Positions 1-10,900 of a stretch of DNA of 64,000 bases are shown here, one piece after another (within the stretch, counting starts at the first letter, position 1; every line of letters begins with the position of its first letter). Source of the stretch: Sclerotinia nivalis. Lineage: Eukaryota; Ascomycota; Leotiomycetes; Helotiales; Sclerotiniaceae. The notes below the pieces were generated by a model that was not told the DNA's origin, made no database searches, and was given only the letters and a program-made list of their open reading frames with translations. The stretch lies in assembly GCA_029531795.1 (NCBI GenBank), contig JAPEIS010000003.1, positions 2,418,001 to 2,482,000 on the forward strand. The letters are read 5' to 3'. The position numbers were made by a program, and so were the translations under genes.

Positions 1-236
1 CTATCACAGTCGTTGACCAGCAGGGCACCGAAATTACCTTCAAGATCAAGCGCAATAAGCCTTTACAAAAGATTATCGATGCCTATTGTAACCACAAGGG
101 AATTAGGGACCAAAAGATGGTGAGGTTTACTTTTGATGGGGATAGGGTTAAGACGAATGACACAGCGGATAGTTTGGAGATGGATGAGGAGGGCCGTATT
201 GATGTTTTCTTGGAACAGCAAGGAGGTGGTCATTGA
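1..236 (+). CDS. SMT3: SUMO (Smt3-like), C-terminal part
   Basis: Small ubiquitin-like modifier, conjugated to lysines of nuclear and other target proteins through the E1/Ubc9/E3 pathway. The window opens inside the gene; codons run in frame from base 3 to the TGA at 234-236, giving the last 77 residues. The ubiquitin fold is recognisable from ITVVDQQG, the basic FKIKRNKPL strand, the YC..KGI helix, the RFTFDGDR strand, the DTADSLEMDE loop and the GRIDVFLEQQ strand. It ends QQGGGH, so a Ulp-type protease would remove GH to expose the di-glycine used for conjugation. The 5' part, start codon and earlier introns lie outside the window. Family identity is secure from these motifs. Confidence 0.95.
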   Translation, partial: ITVVDQQGTEITFKIKRNKPLQKIIDAYCNHKGIRDQKMVRFTFDGDRVKTNDTADSLEMDEEGRIDVFLEQQGGGH

Positions 237-656
237 TCATGAATAAGGCTTAGATGGGATTTGAGAGGTAAGTTGATTCATCGAAGTAGAATGCGGGGTA
301 TAGTGCTTATATTGTATTTTTTATAGGATATACCCGAGACTTGAGGGTTCAGCGGAGTTCGAGGCGCAAGGCACACGGCGCAAAGAATATGAGTTTCAGG
401 ACGCTTCAAATGGAAGCTTCAAAAGCACGGTGGTGTAATTTTCAGGGCTGGATTCCATTGGTCTGTTTCTCATTCAATGCAACAAGGGCGGAGATAATGG
501 GTCATACTCTCTGCGTAATGGCGCAGACACATCTAAATGTGTATTTTCCATAATACCTAAATGACTCACCTACAAGGTGACTACCAAATATCCAGTTCCC
601 ATGCGGAAGAAATTCAATGCGCATTGTAAAGTGCAACTTGGTGGCAAAGTCCTTCC
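237..656. other. 3' flank of SUMO gene, no gene seen
   Basis: About 420 bases holding the presumed SUMO 3' untranslated region and terminator. Bases 341-553 contain a 70-codon open frame with no recognisable domain, most likely chance. Confidence 0.5.
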
Positions 657-1254
657 TCATGTTCCAATACACATCATACATCGAAGATTATCGCCCCGTC
701 CGCCTACGTGACCTCACATCAGCGACAGAGCACTCATATGCAGGAATTAACTTACTGTGCATCTCCGTAGCTGTACTGACAATCTTTTGACAATTTCCAC
801 ATTTGGTAGGTTTTAATTCCGGTGCATCTTCCCATTCATCTTCCTTGAAATTGAATGAACCTACCCAAGTAGTAAGCTCCCGCGTTAGCTATTGCAGTAC
901 ATACACCATATCTCAGACGAGGGATGAACACTCACTAGTGCCTTGAGTAACCATGAGATTATTATCGAATGTCTTTCCCCCAACATATTTCTCTCGCTTC
1001 CTCCAATCTTTCCCCTCATGCTCTTCATTATAATGAAATCCACACAAAGTATACCGGCGATGATTGCGATTTCAAGAGACATTGGAGAAGGTGAACATCT
1101 GATAATTTGCCTCGTCATCGCAAATTGCTCGATTACAACAGTCGGTACGAGTCAAATTGTCTGTCTTACCACAAAGCCCTCAATAAGTGTCTGAAGATGG
1201 TGGAGATGGATTCTTGTAGATTTTGCAAAGACGTCTATGGTTAGGCCAGGCCTA
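657..1254 (-). pseudogene. Decayed Cys/His-rich, probably zinc-binding protein gene
   Basis: Minus-strand coding remnant not visible as one open frame. Reading down from 1254 gives RLCKIYKNPSPPP, then GLCGKTDNLTRTDCC, ICDDE, RNHRRYTLCGFHYNEEHEG, DNNLMVTQGT, FNFKEDEWEDAP and PTKCGNCQKIV, ending CMMC. Two introns restore the frame: 861-935 (GTGAGT donor, GCTAAC branch) and 704-755 (GTAAGT donor, GCTGAT branch); the stop is at 657-659. The paired Cys spacing resembles a Cys-rich fungal family of unknown function that I recall as having CGLCGK, CDDE and SCxRNH motifs; that comparison is from memory. TGA codons sit at 1180-1182 and 1072-1074, both where that family has Cys, and other expected Cys are Tyr or Arg (for example CKIY). 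The coding signal starts near 1254 after a TAG and the 5' end was not found. I read it as a pseudogene. Confidence 0.6.
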
Positions 1255-3375
1255 GAAGGAGGGTTAGTGGAGATTGAGGCCGCATGTGTGATGAACGTAA
1301 CTTGTTTCTGATGTGCAGATGAACAGTACCATACTTGTTGGCATCCGGCACATTTTGATGGAGCTGGGAAGCCGCAAATTACGGAATGGTGGGATTATTG
1401 AGGGGTTTTTGTTGTGGAAGAGCTGGAAGGTGCGGGAATGGCGGGGGTGGGTTCGGTCATCTTGGGATTTTAATATGAGTTGCGGGAGATATATGGGAAC
1501 TGGTTTAGATTTTAGAGAAAGCGAAGCCGGCAAAGTTGTAATTGAGATCATCCAAGATGTTGGCAGAATTGCTGCAGAGGAGAAGCAGATGAGCAAAAGC
1601 AAACAGGTCCAACGTGGCCGGTACACTAACGCGTTTTTACCGCGAGATCACGTGTAGCACTTACCCATTTGGTTCGGCACCTCCGATTATTGTCACGTCA
1701 CGGCATTTGCATTCCTCATGCTTCATTTTGTTTCATTCTCGTATTGAAGATCAAGCATTGAGGATTGACTATTAAGACACGCGTCTAAATTTAGATATCT
1801 TTCTACCGATACTCAATAATCCTTTCAATATTCCTACTATCCAGCTCAATGCGCATGCCAATTTGGGACATAGGTGATGCTACCGAACATTCGCCGATCA
1901 AACCTCTACATTATTTTCAAGGCAGAAATACTTTTGAATTGATTCTTAACAAGAATTCCCTGCAAATCATTTTTCCCAACAACGAAGCTGGAGAATGTTG
2001 CAAGTGTTGGGGATCCGAATTATCCCGCCAGTACCAAAAGACTAAGTCACTTCCCGGTTTCCGAAGTATCAACGAACTGTGCAGATAATTGATTTGCATA
2101 CTTTCAGCTATCAGATACTATTCCATATTATGGTCCCGCTTTTGACCAGCTCGACGTCGATGCAGTCGTAAGATGAATCGCACCGTGTCAAAACATAGCT
2201 TTTGCTCCACATGATGTCTAAGATTTCGAAGCTATCGTGAACCAGAGGATTCTCTTCACTTCCCTTGAACTTGTTGAACAGGGGCATTTGGTTCTATTTT
2301 TGATTTACTGGTGCCTGATCTGAGATCATCAATAATTCGGGTCCCTTGGTCCTCCTAAGTCCACTTCATGGCGAATGTTTTACTTACATAGCCTTGAATA
2401 TATCAGATAATGTTACAGCCAAGTAGTCAAGGTCTTACTCCGTACGTTACTTGATGACTAGCTGGCCGTTGTTGATTCTACATGCTTGCGGGGTTATTAG
2501 CGGAGAAAAATAAGAGTGATGTCGATTTTGCTAATTGTTCTCACATGGAATAGAAGCCTCAAACTTTGCTGACAGTGTTGTCAATGAGCTCCTAGTTGCT
2601 AGTTGATAGAAAGGAGAGAAGCGCGGTGAGTCCTAATAATTATAAAGCTGAAGATGGCTTGAACGGCAAGTGCCTTGCGCCTTTATGATGCAGAACCATT
2701 AGCGAAAATGCGTAAGAAGCAAGGCTTTGCAGCTTCAATTGTCATTGACTATCTCTATCATTTTTGTTCTTGTGAGTTAGAGAGGTATTTCGTGGCATAT
2801 CTTAATTCTGGGTTTTATCCGTTGTTGGGATATGATACGTTACCCATTTTCAGCGAAAGAATTGGTTCCCATGGATGACGATTTACCAAATGATGCAGAT
2901 GAGGATCTTTGGTAAGTTTGAACCAATCGCTATAACTGAAACATTTGTTCAAAGGCTGACTTTCCTGCCAAGCATGAGATTTTGGGGATAAAAATATCTT
3001 TGTGGTGTTTAAGCCAAGATGCTGAAACTTATTATAAACATCAAAAAGAAATTCCAGTCTTTTCCATAGGTCTATTATATCATTGCCAGACGAAAAATTA
3101 AGCCACATTATGTTCATTGGTTCATCCAACGAAGCTCCAGATCCTTCACCCTATTTCGACGACATCTCACGTGGCTTACCAGCATCACCAATCTTTCTTA
3201 CGCCAACACTAACCATTTCCGTCACGTCAACCGACGCTGAGCATTTTTATGTACTGAATATACCTTCAGCCCTATCAGCCGATTGTACATTTCGTAAGAC
3301 ATAAAAAAAGTCGAATTCCCACGAGGAAATGAAAATTCAAGCCAAACTATGTAATAAAGAAGCTTAAGCAAAGTC
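1255..3375. other. Intergenic, no convincing gene
   Basis: About 2.1 kb. Bases 1313-1657 (+) hold a 114-codon open frame ending in a charged, helix-like segment, with an overlapping 120-codon frame on the other strand (1264-1626); neither shows a recognisable domain. Open frames of 60-104 codons at 1849-2088, 2675-2878, 2815-3129 and 3083-3304 are also unrecognised. The last several hundred bases are the likely promoter of the zinc-cluster regulator. Confidence 0.4.
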
Positions 3376-4275
3376 ATGCAGAAAACGGATGAAGCATTGA
3401 GAAGAACTGCGAGATCGAGGACGCCGACGGCATGTTTGCAGTGTCAGAAAAGAAAGCAAAAATGTAGTAGGGAACAACCATGTAGGCATTGTTCGAGGAG
3501 ATATCCGCCAGTTGATTGCATCTATACTTTTGAAGGGTAAGTTTTTTATCATTTTTATGTGAAAATCTACTAATATGGCACTGCTTGAAGGAGGCACAAA
3601 ATGGTACCACCTATTTCCCCGAATAGATTAACTGTACCCGATGAGACCCCGGCATATTTCTACACAGAGCCAAAATCTTTGATCAGTCGACTTCCTTCCA
3701 CGCCTTCCCGTCAAGGGTTTTCGAACACAGCACAAAGTTATGCATATAATCAAGAACCGGAGCAGGCTTTAGGACAAGGGAATATGAGCTGTGTGAAAAC
3801 TTTCGCTTCTACGAGTTCCGAATCTTTCAGATCCAAATATCCATACCACTCAATCTCGAGCTCTGTCATACCTTCTTCTGGTACCGCATCATATACCGAA
3901 CCTGAATTGGACACAAATGAATTGGATTTTCAACAATCAACCCAAGTCCCGATGAATGCGCCGAACGAAATGCCAGATTACAATTATATGGATGAACCCT
4001 ATGTAGAAGGGGAAAACTGGAATCAGGCTTCCAATCTAGATTCAAATACAGGAATGGACAACTTCCAGGATTTCAATCAATCATATTTTGTCCCCATTTC
4101 GATCCAAACCGAAAATTCTCAATCATTTGGTATCCATGGATCTCCGACATTTCATCCGGCTACTGTAAATAATGGGATGTCAAGTTTTGAGGCCCCAGAT
4201 CTTCCGTTTTCACCGGAAACGCCTAACGATCAGAATCGAGGTTATGGAGCAACGGATGATTATTCCTTCTACTAG
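3376..4275 (+). CDS. Zn2Cys6 zinc-cluster transcription factor, possibly truncated
   Basis: Nuclear DNA-binding regulator of the fungal binuclear zinc-cluster class. Exons are 3376-3536 and 3591-4275, with an intron at 3537-3590 (GTAAGT donor, CTAAT branch, TTGAAG acceptor), giving 281 residues. Residues about 20-46 carry the complete cluster: ACLQCQKRKQKC followed by PCRHC and PPVDC, with spacing CX2CX6CX5CX2CX8C. The rest is rich in Ser, Pro, Asn, Tyr and acidic residues (for example EPELDTNELDF), like an activation region. No middle homology region is visible. The protein is short for the class, and the sequence after the stop looks like a continuation in shifted frames, so the stop at 4273-4275 may be a truncation. 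Target genes cannot be inferred. Confidence 0.75.
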
Positions 4276-4915
4276 CCGCAGAGAAGACGGGAATTAGGAG
4301 CTTCGACACTTTCTCCAGGATTTCGACTCTTCTTGGCTTTCGAGGTAGTCGTATAAAATACTTTACTTCGAGTCGGTGGACTGAACGGGAATAATGAATT
4401 GGGATTACATCGACAGTGGATCCGAAACGCAAGTCTCCACTCGCAGGGTATTCTTCATTCTTATCCCAAGCCGTCAATACCAATGCCCTGGGCCGCAGTT
4501 TGGTCAGCACTGGTCGGCATAGAAGCTTGGAATATGTCCATGATGGGCAGTCTTGATATCTTCCATAGCGAGGAAACACGACGTTTGCATTGCATAGTGT
4601 CCTGCGGATGCTGGCTATGTATGCTATCCTCAGAGCAGGTCTCTAAGGCAAATATTGTTAGTGAACTGCTTGCATCGACGTCGACATGCCTAGATGCCAC
4701 ATATTCGATCTTCACTATCACCAAAATCACTTGCTTCTCGATTTGTATGCTTAGTGCCGGCATGGGAATTCAATCCTCCCGCATCTCCATTCTCCAATCG
4801 CATTATACTTCTAGAGCGAACCTCGAGATGGATGATAAAATACCTACGCAGGACGATTGATCCACCGCCATAAAATTCTTACACGCATGTCGGTCCGTAG
4901 TGCCAGACAGATGAT
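4276..4915 (+). pseudogene. Possible frame-broken 3' continuation of the zinc-cluster gene
   Basis: Directly after the stop of the zinc-cluster gene, protein-like stretches appear on the same strand in changing frames. Examples are FDTFSRISTLLGFRG near 4300-4350, NWDYIDSGSETQ near 4396-4432, GYSSFLSQAVNTNALGRSL near 4445-4505 and TFALHSVLRMLAMYA near 4583-4630. They look like parts of one C-terminal region split by small indels and stops. A 153-codon open frame (4399-4860) crosses the area but has no recognisable domain. No homologue could be compared, so this is an inference from composition and position. Confidence 0.3.
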
Positions 4916-5435
4916 TATTAGAGCATTGTTAGCATTTTTCTAAGGAGCTACCAAGAGAAGATGTTTGGGGCAGGAATCTAAGACGGAAGCTTAGACTAAG
5001 CGGATATGGATTTTCAAGAGTATCTTTGCATTATACCACTAGTTTAATAAACTAGAATACAAATTTCTAAATACAATAAAATCACTCGTGAGATTCACAT
5101 TTGTACAAATCCCTTGACATCCAATCTAACATCAACAAAACTCCTTTCCTGCATATCTATCCTTTCACTATTAAATACTTTCTCATTTATCTCTTTTTCT
5201 CCATTTCCAAAATCTTACCTAAAAATCTCAATGTCAAATCTATCTCTCTTTATCCCCATTTCAATCTAAATCTAAACCTAAATCTAGACCAAACCATAAT
5301 ATAATCTCCACATGCGCTTCTGTATCATCTATCTATAGATCTTTTTCATCCCGGATAATTTGTGGGAGATTTAATAAATTGGTATTGGTATCCCTAAGGA
5401 GATCTTCGAGAGAGAGATGAGATTACATCATCATC
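4916..5435. other. AT-rich intergenic spacer
   Basis: About 500 bases between the zinc-cluster locus and the repeat array. It contains a low-complexity stretch of repeated AATCTAAA/AACCTAAA words at about 5263-5290. No gene is seen. Confidence 0.5.
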
Positions 5436-7460
5436 CCAACCCACTACCCCCTAGAATATTAGACGAGAACAAAACTCAAGCGAAGTTCGATATGAGTGAA
5501 GTTTCCCCCATTTTCCTTCTCACCCATATAAGAGCGACAATAAAGTCGGCCTCAAATCCTATCCTCTTCATCCACCCAAATATCCTCCTGATCAAAACTT
5601 CAAAAATGAAGCTTTTACCCTCCAAGATTTTTGGTGTGAATAAGCCTTTTGGGCAAGTATCACCAGATCATAAATTTGTAGATGTGCAACAAAACTTTTC
5701 TTGAGGGTTGTAAAGTCTTTGATAGGCTGCGGCGGAAGCGAAGTTTGTTGAAATGAAGTTCTCAGTTTCTGTCTTCGCTAGTATAGAGGGAGGATGGTGA
5801 TGAGGATTGGTAAATGTTATCTTTCTCATGAAGGGATTGTTATCCTGATCTCTAAGTAAAAAACGAAGCTTTTCAAAAAGACGTTTTTGTATATAGAGCC
5901 CTGATTTTGGGAAGTATCATCAGATGATCAAAAGTGCGATGTGCAACAAAACCTTTGGTTTTTGTATCAGAAACGTGATTGAATGATGGTATGTATAATT
6001 TTAGATAGAAGGTTGAATGGAGTGAATGTTGGAAGTCAAAAGTATGAAGCCTCTCAAAGACCGGTGATTAAATATCATCTCAATATCTTCATGAAAGGGA
6101 ATATCATCTTCATCATCTCAATCTCAAAATATGAAGCTTTTCATCTTGGTGGGAGACTGTATTTTGGCAACTATTTTGAGATCTATATTTTGTAGATATG
6201 CAACAATACTTCTTGATGAATTGTATAATGGATTTGATAGGCTATTCTAGAGGCTGGAGTGAAGTATTAAGGGAAAAATAGGGGGGTTGGGGACAAAAAC
6301 AGTTCTGGTTTGGTTTTGATAGTATTTTGAACTCATCGTTCAATCTTGATCTTCTCATCTATGAAAATTTCGTCTTTTTGATCTTCTTCTTTATCAAGAT
6401 TCAATACATGAAGCTTTTTAATTTGGTCGGAAGCCCTTTTTTAACAAATATTTTGAGATCTATATTTTGTAGATATGCAACAAAAACATTCTGTAGGAAT
6501 GTATGGAGATGTATTGACGGGAACCGGAGTGAAGTTTGAACCCAGGGGAATTTGAAGTGAAGTTTTATTCTGGGAGATGAGGCATGAAATCAAAATTCGA
6601 AATTCTTTTCGATGCCTTCTATGAAGCTCAAAGTTGTTCTTCTCATCAATAGAGATACAAAGCAATAAGAGAATAGAAATGAAGCTTTAAATTTGGGAGC
6701 AAAGCTGGATTTTAGGAAGTATCTCAAGATCTATATTTTGTAGATATACAACAAAACTTCCCAAGAATGGATGAAGAAGAAGTATTGATTGAAGATGTAT
6801 CTATAGGATTGTCGATGAAGTGAAGGCAATCAAATCTATCTTGATGGTCTCAATCAACCTCAGAGTTGTTCTTTTCATAAAGGCATATCCAGAAGATTCA
6901 AAAGATCAAAATGAAGCTTTCCTTTTTGCTGTAGAACCCCAAAATTCCAAATATCTTGAGATCTAAAAATCACAGATATGCAACAAAATTTTTTGATACA
7001 GGAATATAGATAGGAGATAGCAGATAACGATAGCAAGCAAAGTATGAACTATATAAGATCAGACGATAGGAGCAGCAATAAGATCAAACTTCATCTTGAT
7101 GCTCTTGAAGAGTTGGTCTCCTCATCAATGACTATTTGGGAGGCAAAAATGAAGTTTTTATTTTGGGCGTAGGAGGTGAGTTTTGAGGGTATTTTGAGAT
7201 CTATATTTCTCAGATATGCAACAAAACTTTCTGTGCAGAATCTATTGTTTATGAGTGGAGGAAGATAAGGTTGATAGAAGATAAGAATGCGGTGAGAGTT
7301 TGAGGCGTGGGTTGAGTGAAGTTTGACTGAGGGAGAAGAAACAGGCATGGAGCTGAGAGGAGATGAGTGGTCTGAAAGAGGTTGCTGGTACCTCGAGGAT
7401 CCAAGGTGTGCTCGTGATGTGCTTGTTTTCTGTGAGATTTGCAACTCACTTGACGCATAG
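5436..7460 (+). repeat. Degenerate tandem array of about 250-base units, seven clear copies
   Basis: A block is repeated at least seven times in the same orientation. Each unit has a pyrimidine/TCATC-rich stretch, then AATGAAGCTTT, about 40-50 variable bases, then AGATCTATATTTTGTAGATA followed by TGCAACAAAACTT, and a purine-rich GGAGTGAAGTTTGA stretch. The TGCAACA element starts near 5685, 5942, 6199, 6477, 6747, 6979 and 7218, so spacing is 232-278 bases. An eighth, weaker start may lie near 5440-5500. Copies differ by indels and substitutions. Short open frames through them (for example MKLFNLVG and MKLFILVG) use different frames downstream and are not conserved as protein, so what is conserved is DNA or RNA. 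The core ATCTA...TAGAT can form a small hairpin. Related cores occur inverted at 29595-29618 and 36531-36547. Confidence 0.85.
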
Positions 7461-7527
7461 CAAGCTCAAGTCAGGAGGATGGAATACTATTGTGAAGCTG
7501 TAAACATTTTGGTTTGATCTTATGGCT

Positions 7528-8866
7528 TCATGGAGGTGGTGGGAATGCTATTAGAATACGATCATAGTTCCAAGGCTCAAAGCTTCCAAACTCAACTATC
7601 GTCTCAATTTCCATACTCCATGAAGAGGCGAAATTTGCTTCATTAGCCACGGACAAATGTCCAAGACATATTGTCCCAATAGTCTCACCGGCTGTGGTAT
7701 TGTTGGGAGGATGATCAGATCCTATAACGCATACTTTTCTCCAATTATTTCGAACGCAACCTTCCAAAATCAAGACCATACAGAAAGAGCAGTGCATAGA
7801 GTAGGGGTTCCTGTTCGCCTCAGTCTCATGTACACGCAAGCTAGACAAGAGAGGTAATTGTTTTCAGTTTATAGGTTTGACCAAAATGATTCAGCAAGAG
7901 AACGACTTATGTATTTTCCTAGTTTCCAGGTCAAACTAAACTCCGAAGTTGTGTTGCACTGGCTAGAAAGCCTGCAAGCCTTTGTCCAAGGTAAGGATCC
8001 TCGTAATGAGTTTCTCATGGATAGCCCATGAGTCCAATATTGACTAAATGAACCGCGGCCAACCGGTACATGTGCTCTGGTATCGATACGTTCAGGCTGA
8101 AGAAACAGTTCACGGGGATTTGATCCAGGATGTGTCTCGAATTGAGGAAGAAGTAGAGACTGACGCATATAGCACTCACGTATAAATATGTGTAGCGACC
8201 TCGAAGGAGACACCTTGGTAGTTGTCTGTGTTATGTCCTTTCGCAGTTTAAGACACACAATTTCAACAGCCTTCAAGATATGCAAAATCCTTTCCAAATG
8301 GGAATTTGGCAGGAAGTAATGATTCTTGTCAACAAACAACGTAGTCGAGAAACCTTTAAGAGCAGAAGATTACTTTTGCTGGTGTATTGCTGGAGCTGTT
8401 TCGCCAGGAAATTCACTGCCTGATGATTTCTATCAGCAGATTTACGGATTCGATCCATGATTTGCAATGCGCCATGGAGATAACCGCTCCAGATATTGGT
8501 ACATGTCGTTATTTTCGGCGGATCGAATTTCAACTTCCACTTCTCCATGTGTCTATCCCATGCATATCATTTGACATTGGAGAATGTGGGAAGCAAATCA
8601 TGGACGTTTTCTATAGCAAAGTCTGCAAATAATTCGGTGTATTTGCGATGAGGCTTTATGTGTACATCTCTATCCTCAAACAAGTGCAAGATGCCAGCTA
8701 CGGCCCAAGCTTGGCTTGGCAGGTGAGGGGAAGCTCCCAACACAAGAGCAAGGAAGTGAACAAATGATTTTAATTAATAATTCAATCGATAGAAGAGGAG
8801 TAAGTCCGTGAGCCATTCCGTCATCTCTCGAGATGAGGACCCTGACCTTGCGATGCGTTCCGACAT
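7528..8866 (-). pseudogene. Decayed gene of an unrecognised fungal protein family
   Basis: Minus-strand coding remnant beginning with an ATG at 8866-8864 (MSERIARSGSSSREMTEWL). It continues in one frame through LGASPHLPSQAWAVAGIL, HRKYTELFADFAIENVHDLL and KWKLKFDPPKITTC, but that frame is cut by TAA at 8776-8774 and TGA at 8569-8567. The signal then moves to another frame near 8340 (HLERILHILKAVEIVCLKLR, NPRELFLQPERIDTRAHV) and again below 7869 (NNTTAGETIGTICLGHLS, FGSFEPWNYDRILIAF, ending near 7528). None of the stops can be removed by a plausible intron: no GT-AG pair brackets the TAA. The family is unknown to me; the text is soluble-looking with no signal peptide or membrane segment. Two nonsense codons plus at least one frame change mark it as a pseudogene. 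Confidence 0.6.
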
Positions 8867-10900
8867 GGTGAATCAAGAAGGATTGTTGGTTAGAGAGATG
8901 TGAAGCCCCAAGGGCTAATAGATGGATAGGTTTGTTCATGATGATGGTGAATGTTGGAACTTTTGTTGGTGAATCCCTTGCTTGCGCTATAGAATGTGTG
9001 CGTGCATTTTCTTGTGCTGTATTACATAATCATGATACAATTATGAGAACTTTTCTATTCTTCATCTCCAACAATTGCTCTTACACACAATCACCAAGTT
9101 CGACAACGTTCAATCTGTAGTTTAATTTGGGCTTTTCATAATTTTGGAAATTTCGATGCATTGCACAATGCGATGTTCAATACATGTTCCCTCATCAATC
9201 ATCGTTTTACGTGTCATTCTGATCGCGTTTTCTCCATGACCCAATTGACTTACTTTCGCGAACACAAGCATCACAACGTTGACTTCAGGCTGAATATTAA
9301 ATTTCGTACCTGGCGTGGTGTGTGAGTGACCACTACACTGGGCTTTACATTCAACGATGGTTGGCACGCGGAAATGACCTGATCTCCGTTCATCTCTGCA
9401 TCCCTCTTTTGCGGGGCCGATCTGCTTTAACTTCGGAATACGCAAATTATTAAGAATTTGTACTTCCCAATTGAAAGCAGTCTGAAGTCCTGTCAAATTT
9501 TTAACTTTACAATTTTCCTTCGACGAGATGTCGTTGGATGAAGTTAACGATGTATAATTACACATCATGTACGACAATCAATCATCTTGGGCAATTAATT
9601 TGCGCATGCTTCGGTCAAGCGACCATATTGTAGTTTATCTCCGAGTACATAAACACACAAGTAACCTCACGCGGAGATTGTCATTTTTTTCAACAATACT
9701 CAACCCTAGCCATTGCCCCATACCCCACAAGTAGTGGGTAGTGAATTTAAGGCTCGGCAGATCTCCCGAATCCCGAGTTCCAGCTTTATAATATGATTGT
9801 TTTCGCCATATCCGTGCTAACCACTAAGAAGACTCGGCAAGCAAAGGCAGTTGACATAGATCCCAGCAAAATTGCGCATCATTTCCTTTATAAACGATAG
9901 ACTTCTTGAATCATGAACTTGATTGCTCCACATCAGTTGCCGCACATTTTAGCCTTCCAAGCAAACTTGTGCAGCTCATGAAGGCCACGTTCTAACGATC
10001 CCGCGATCTTGTTAGATAGAAGGTGACTGCATTGCAACGCATGTTATTGTTATGCAAAGCCCTATATCTGTTGAAGTTCACGTAAATGTATTCATTGTTG
10101 ATCTAGGTTGTTTATTATTTGAAATTGCTTAATAATATATACATGCATCCTTTTGAATGTTTTTGACGTTGTTTTGGCTCATCATCTTGCGTGATTCACG
10201 AATCAATCCTTGGCACAGGCCTTCGCTAGTTAATATTGTAGCGCAATACTAGGGTCAAGGAATATCTTTTGCATCCCGCATACCCGCTGGGATGCGATCA
10301 GGATCTCACCAAGGGCTTGGGCGCAATATGATCCCGGATATTAAAATATTTTGCACCAATATTATTTTGGGTTGAATCTATTTCGCCTTGTGATAAGAAG
10401 CCAAGGGAGATGTTTCCGCATAGAGCTTCTTTCATGAAGTTCGGGCCTTTTGACCCTGCTCAATCACCTTAATGTTATAACGTGAGCTAGACGCCCGAGT
10501 GAATCTACTTAAATTACATATGGCACGCATGTTCCTTCTTGGCTTTGTGAATATACATTCATCTCATGTTGTCGTCTATTCGAATTTGATACTACTTCTT
10601 TGAAACCATCGTTCGCACAACCTTTAACCCCTCATCGGAGCATATCATTCACATATTCTTGCAACCCTCACTTAAAAGTATCATTCACCCTTATTACTAC
10701 CCCTCCTTTGAGACCCTACTAACCTCCTGCTTGGTTCTACAAAAGAGCTCCTCAACTCCCCTCTTCCCCATCTTCTTTACAACCACATACTCCACAACTC
10801 TTTTCATTCTTCCTTGATCCATACACTTAGCTTTCCTCTTAACGCCTCTATCTGCATTGAAATACTTTCAAGTAGTAATTACTCTTCGGAGAGCACCATC
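8867..10900. other. Intergenic; one unassigned minus-strand open frame and a hairpin
   Basis: About 2 kb upstream of the glutaminase gene. Minus-strand bases 9122-9577 form a 151-codon open frame containing HFRVPTIVECKAQCSGHSH and FNIQPEVNVVMLVFAKV, which looks somewhat protein-like but matches nothing I recognise. It could be a further gene remnant. Bases 10271-10277 (GCATCCC) and 10289-10295 (GGGATGC) form a perfect 7-base-pair inverted repeat with an 11-base loop. The last 300 bases before the glutaminase start are pyrimidine-rich, typical of fungal promoters. Confidence 0.4.

Noticed and set aside
657..1254. Calling the Cys-rich locus a true selenoprotein gene
   Set aside because: Additional Cys losses, an upstream TAG and the lack of known selenocysteine machinery in ascomycetes make decay the simpler explanation; kept only as a finding to test.
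1313..1657. 114-codon plus-strand open frame as a gene
   Set aside because: An equally long frame lies on the opposite strand, no domain is recognised and no splice context supports it.
6327..6539. Family of short peptides starting MKLF in the array copies
   Set aside because: Some copies stop after three codons and others use a different downstream frame, so the peptide is not conserved.
5436..7460. CRISPR-like array of regularly spaced repeats
   Set aside because: The repeats are long, diverged and about 250 bases apart in a eukaryotic genome, with variable unit length; this is a tandem duplication or satellite, not repeat-spacer structure.
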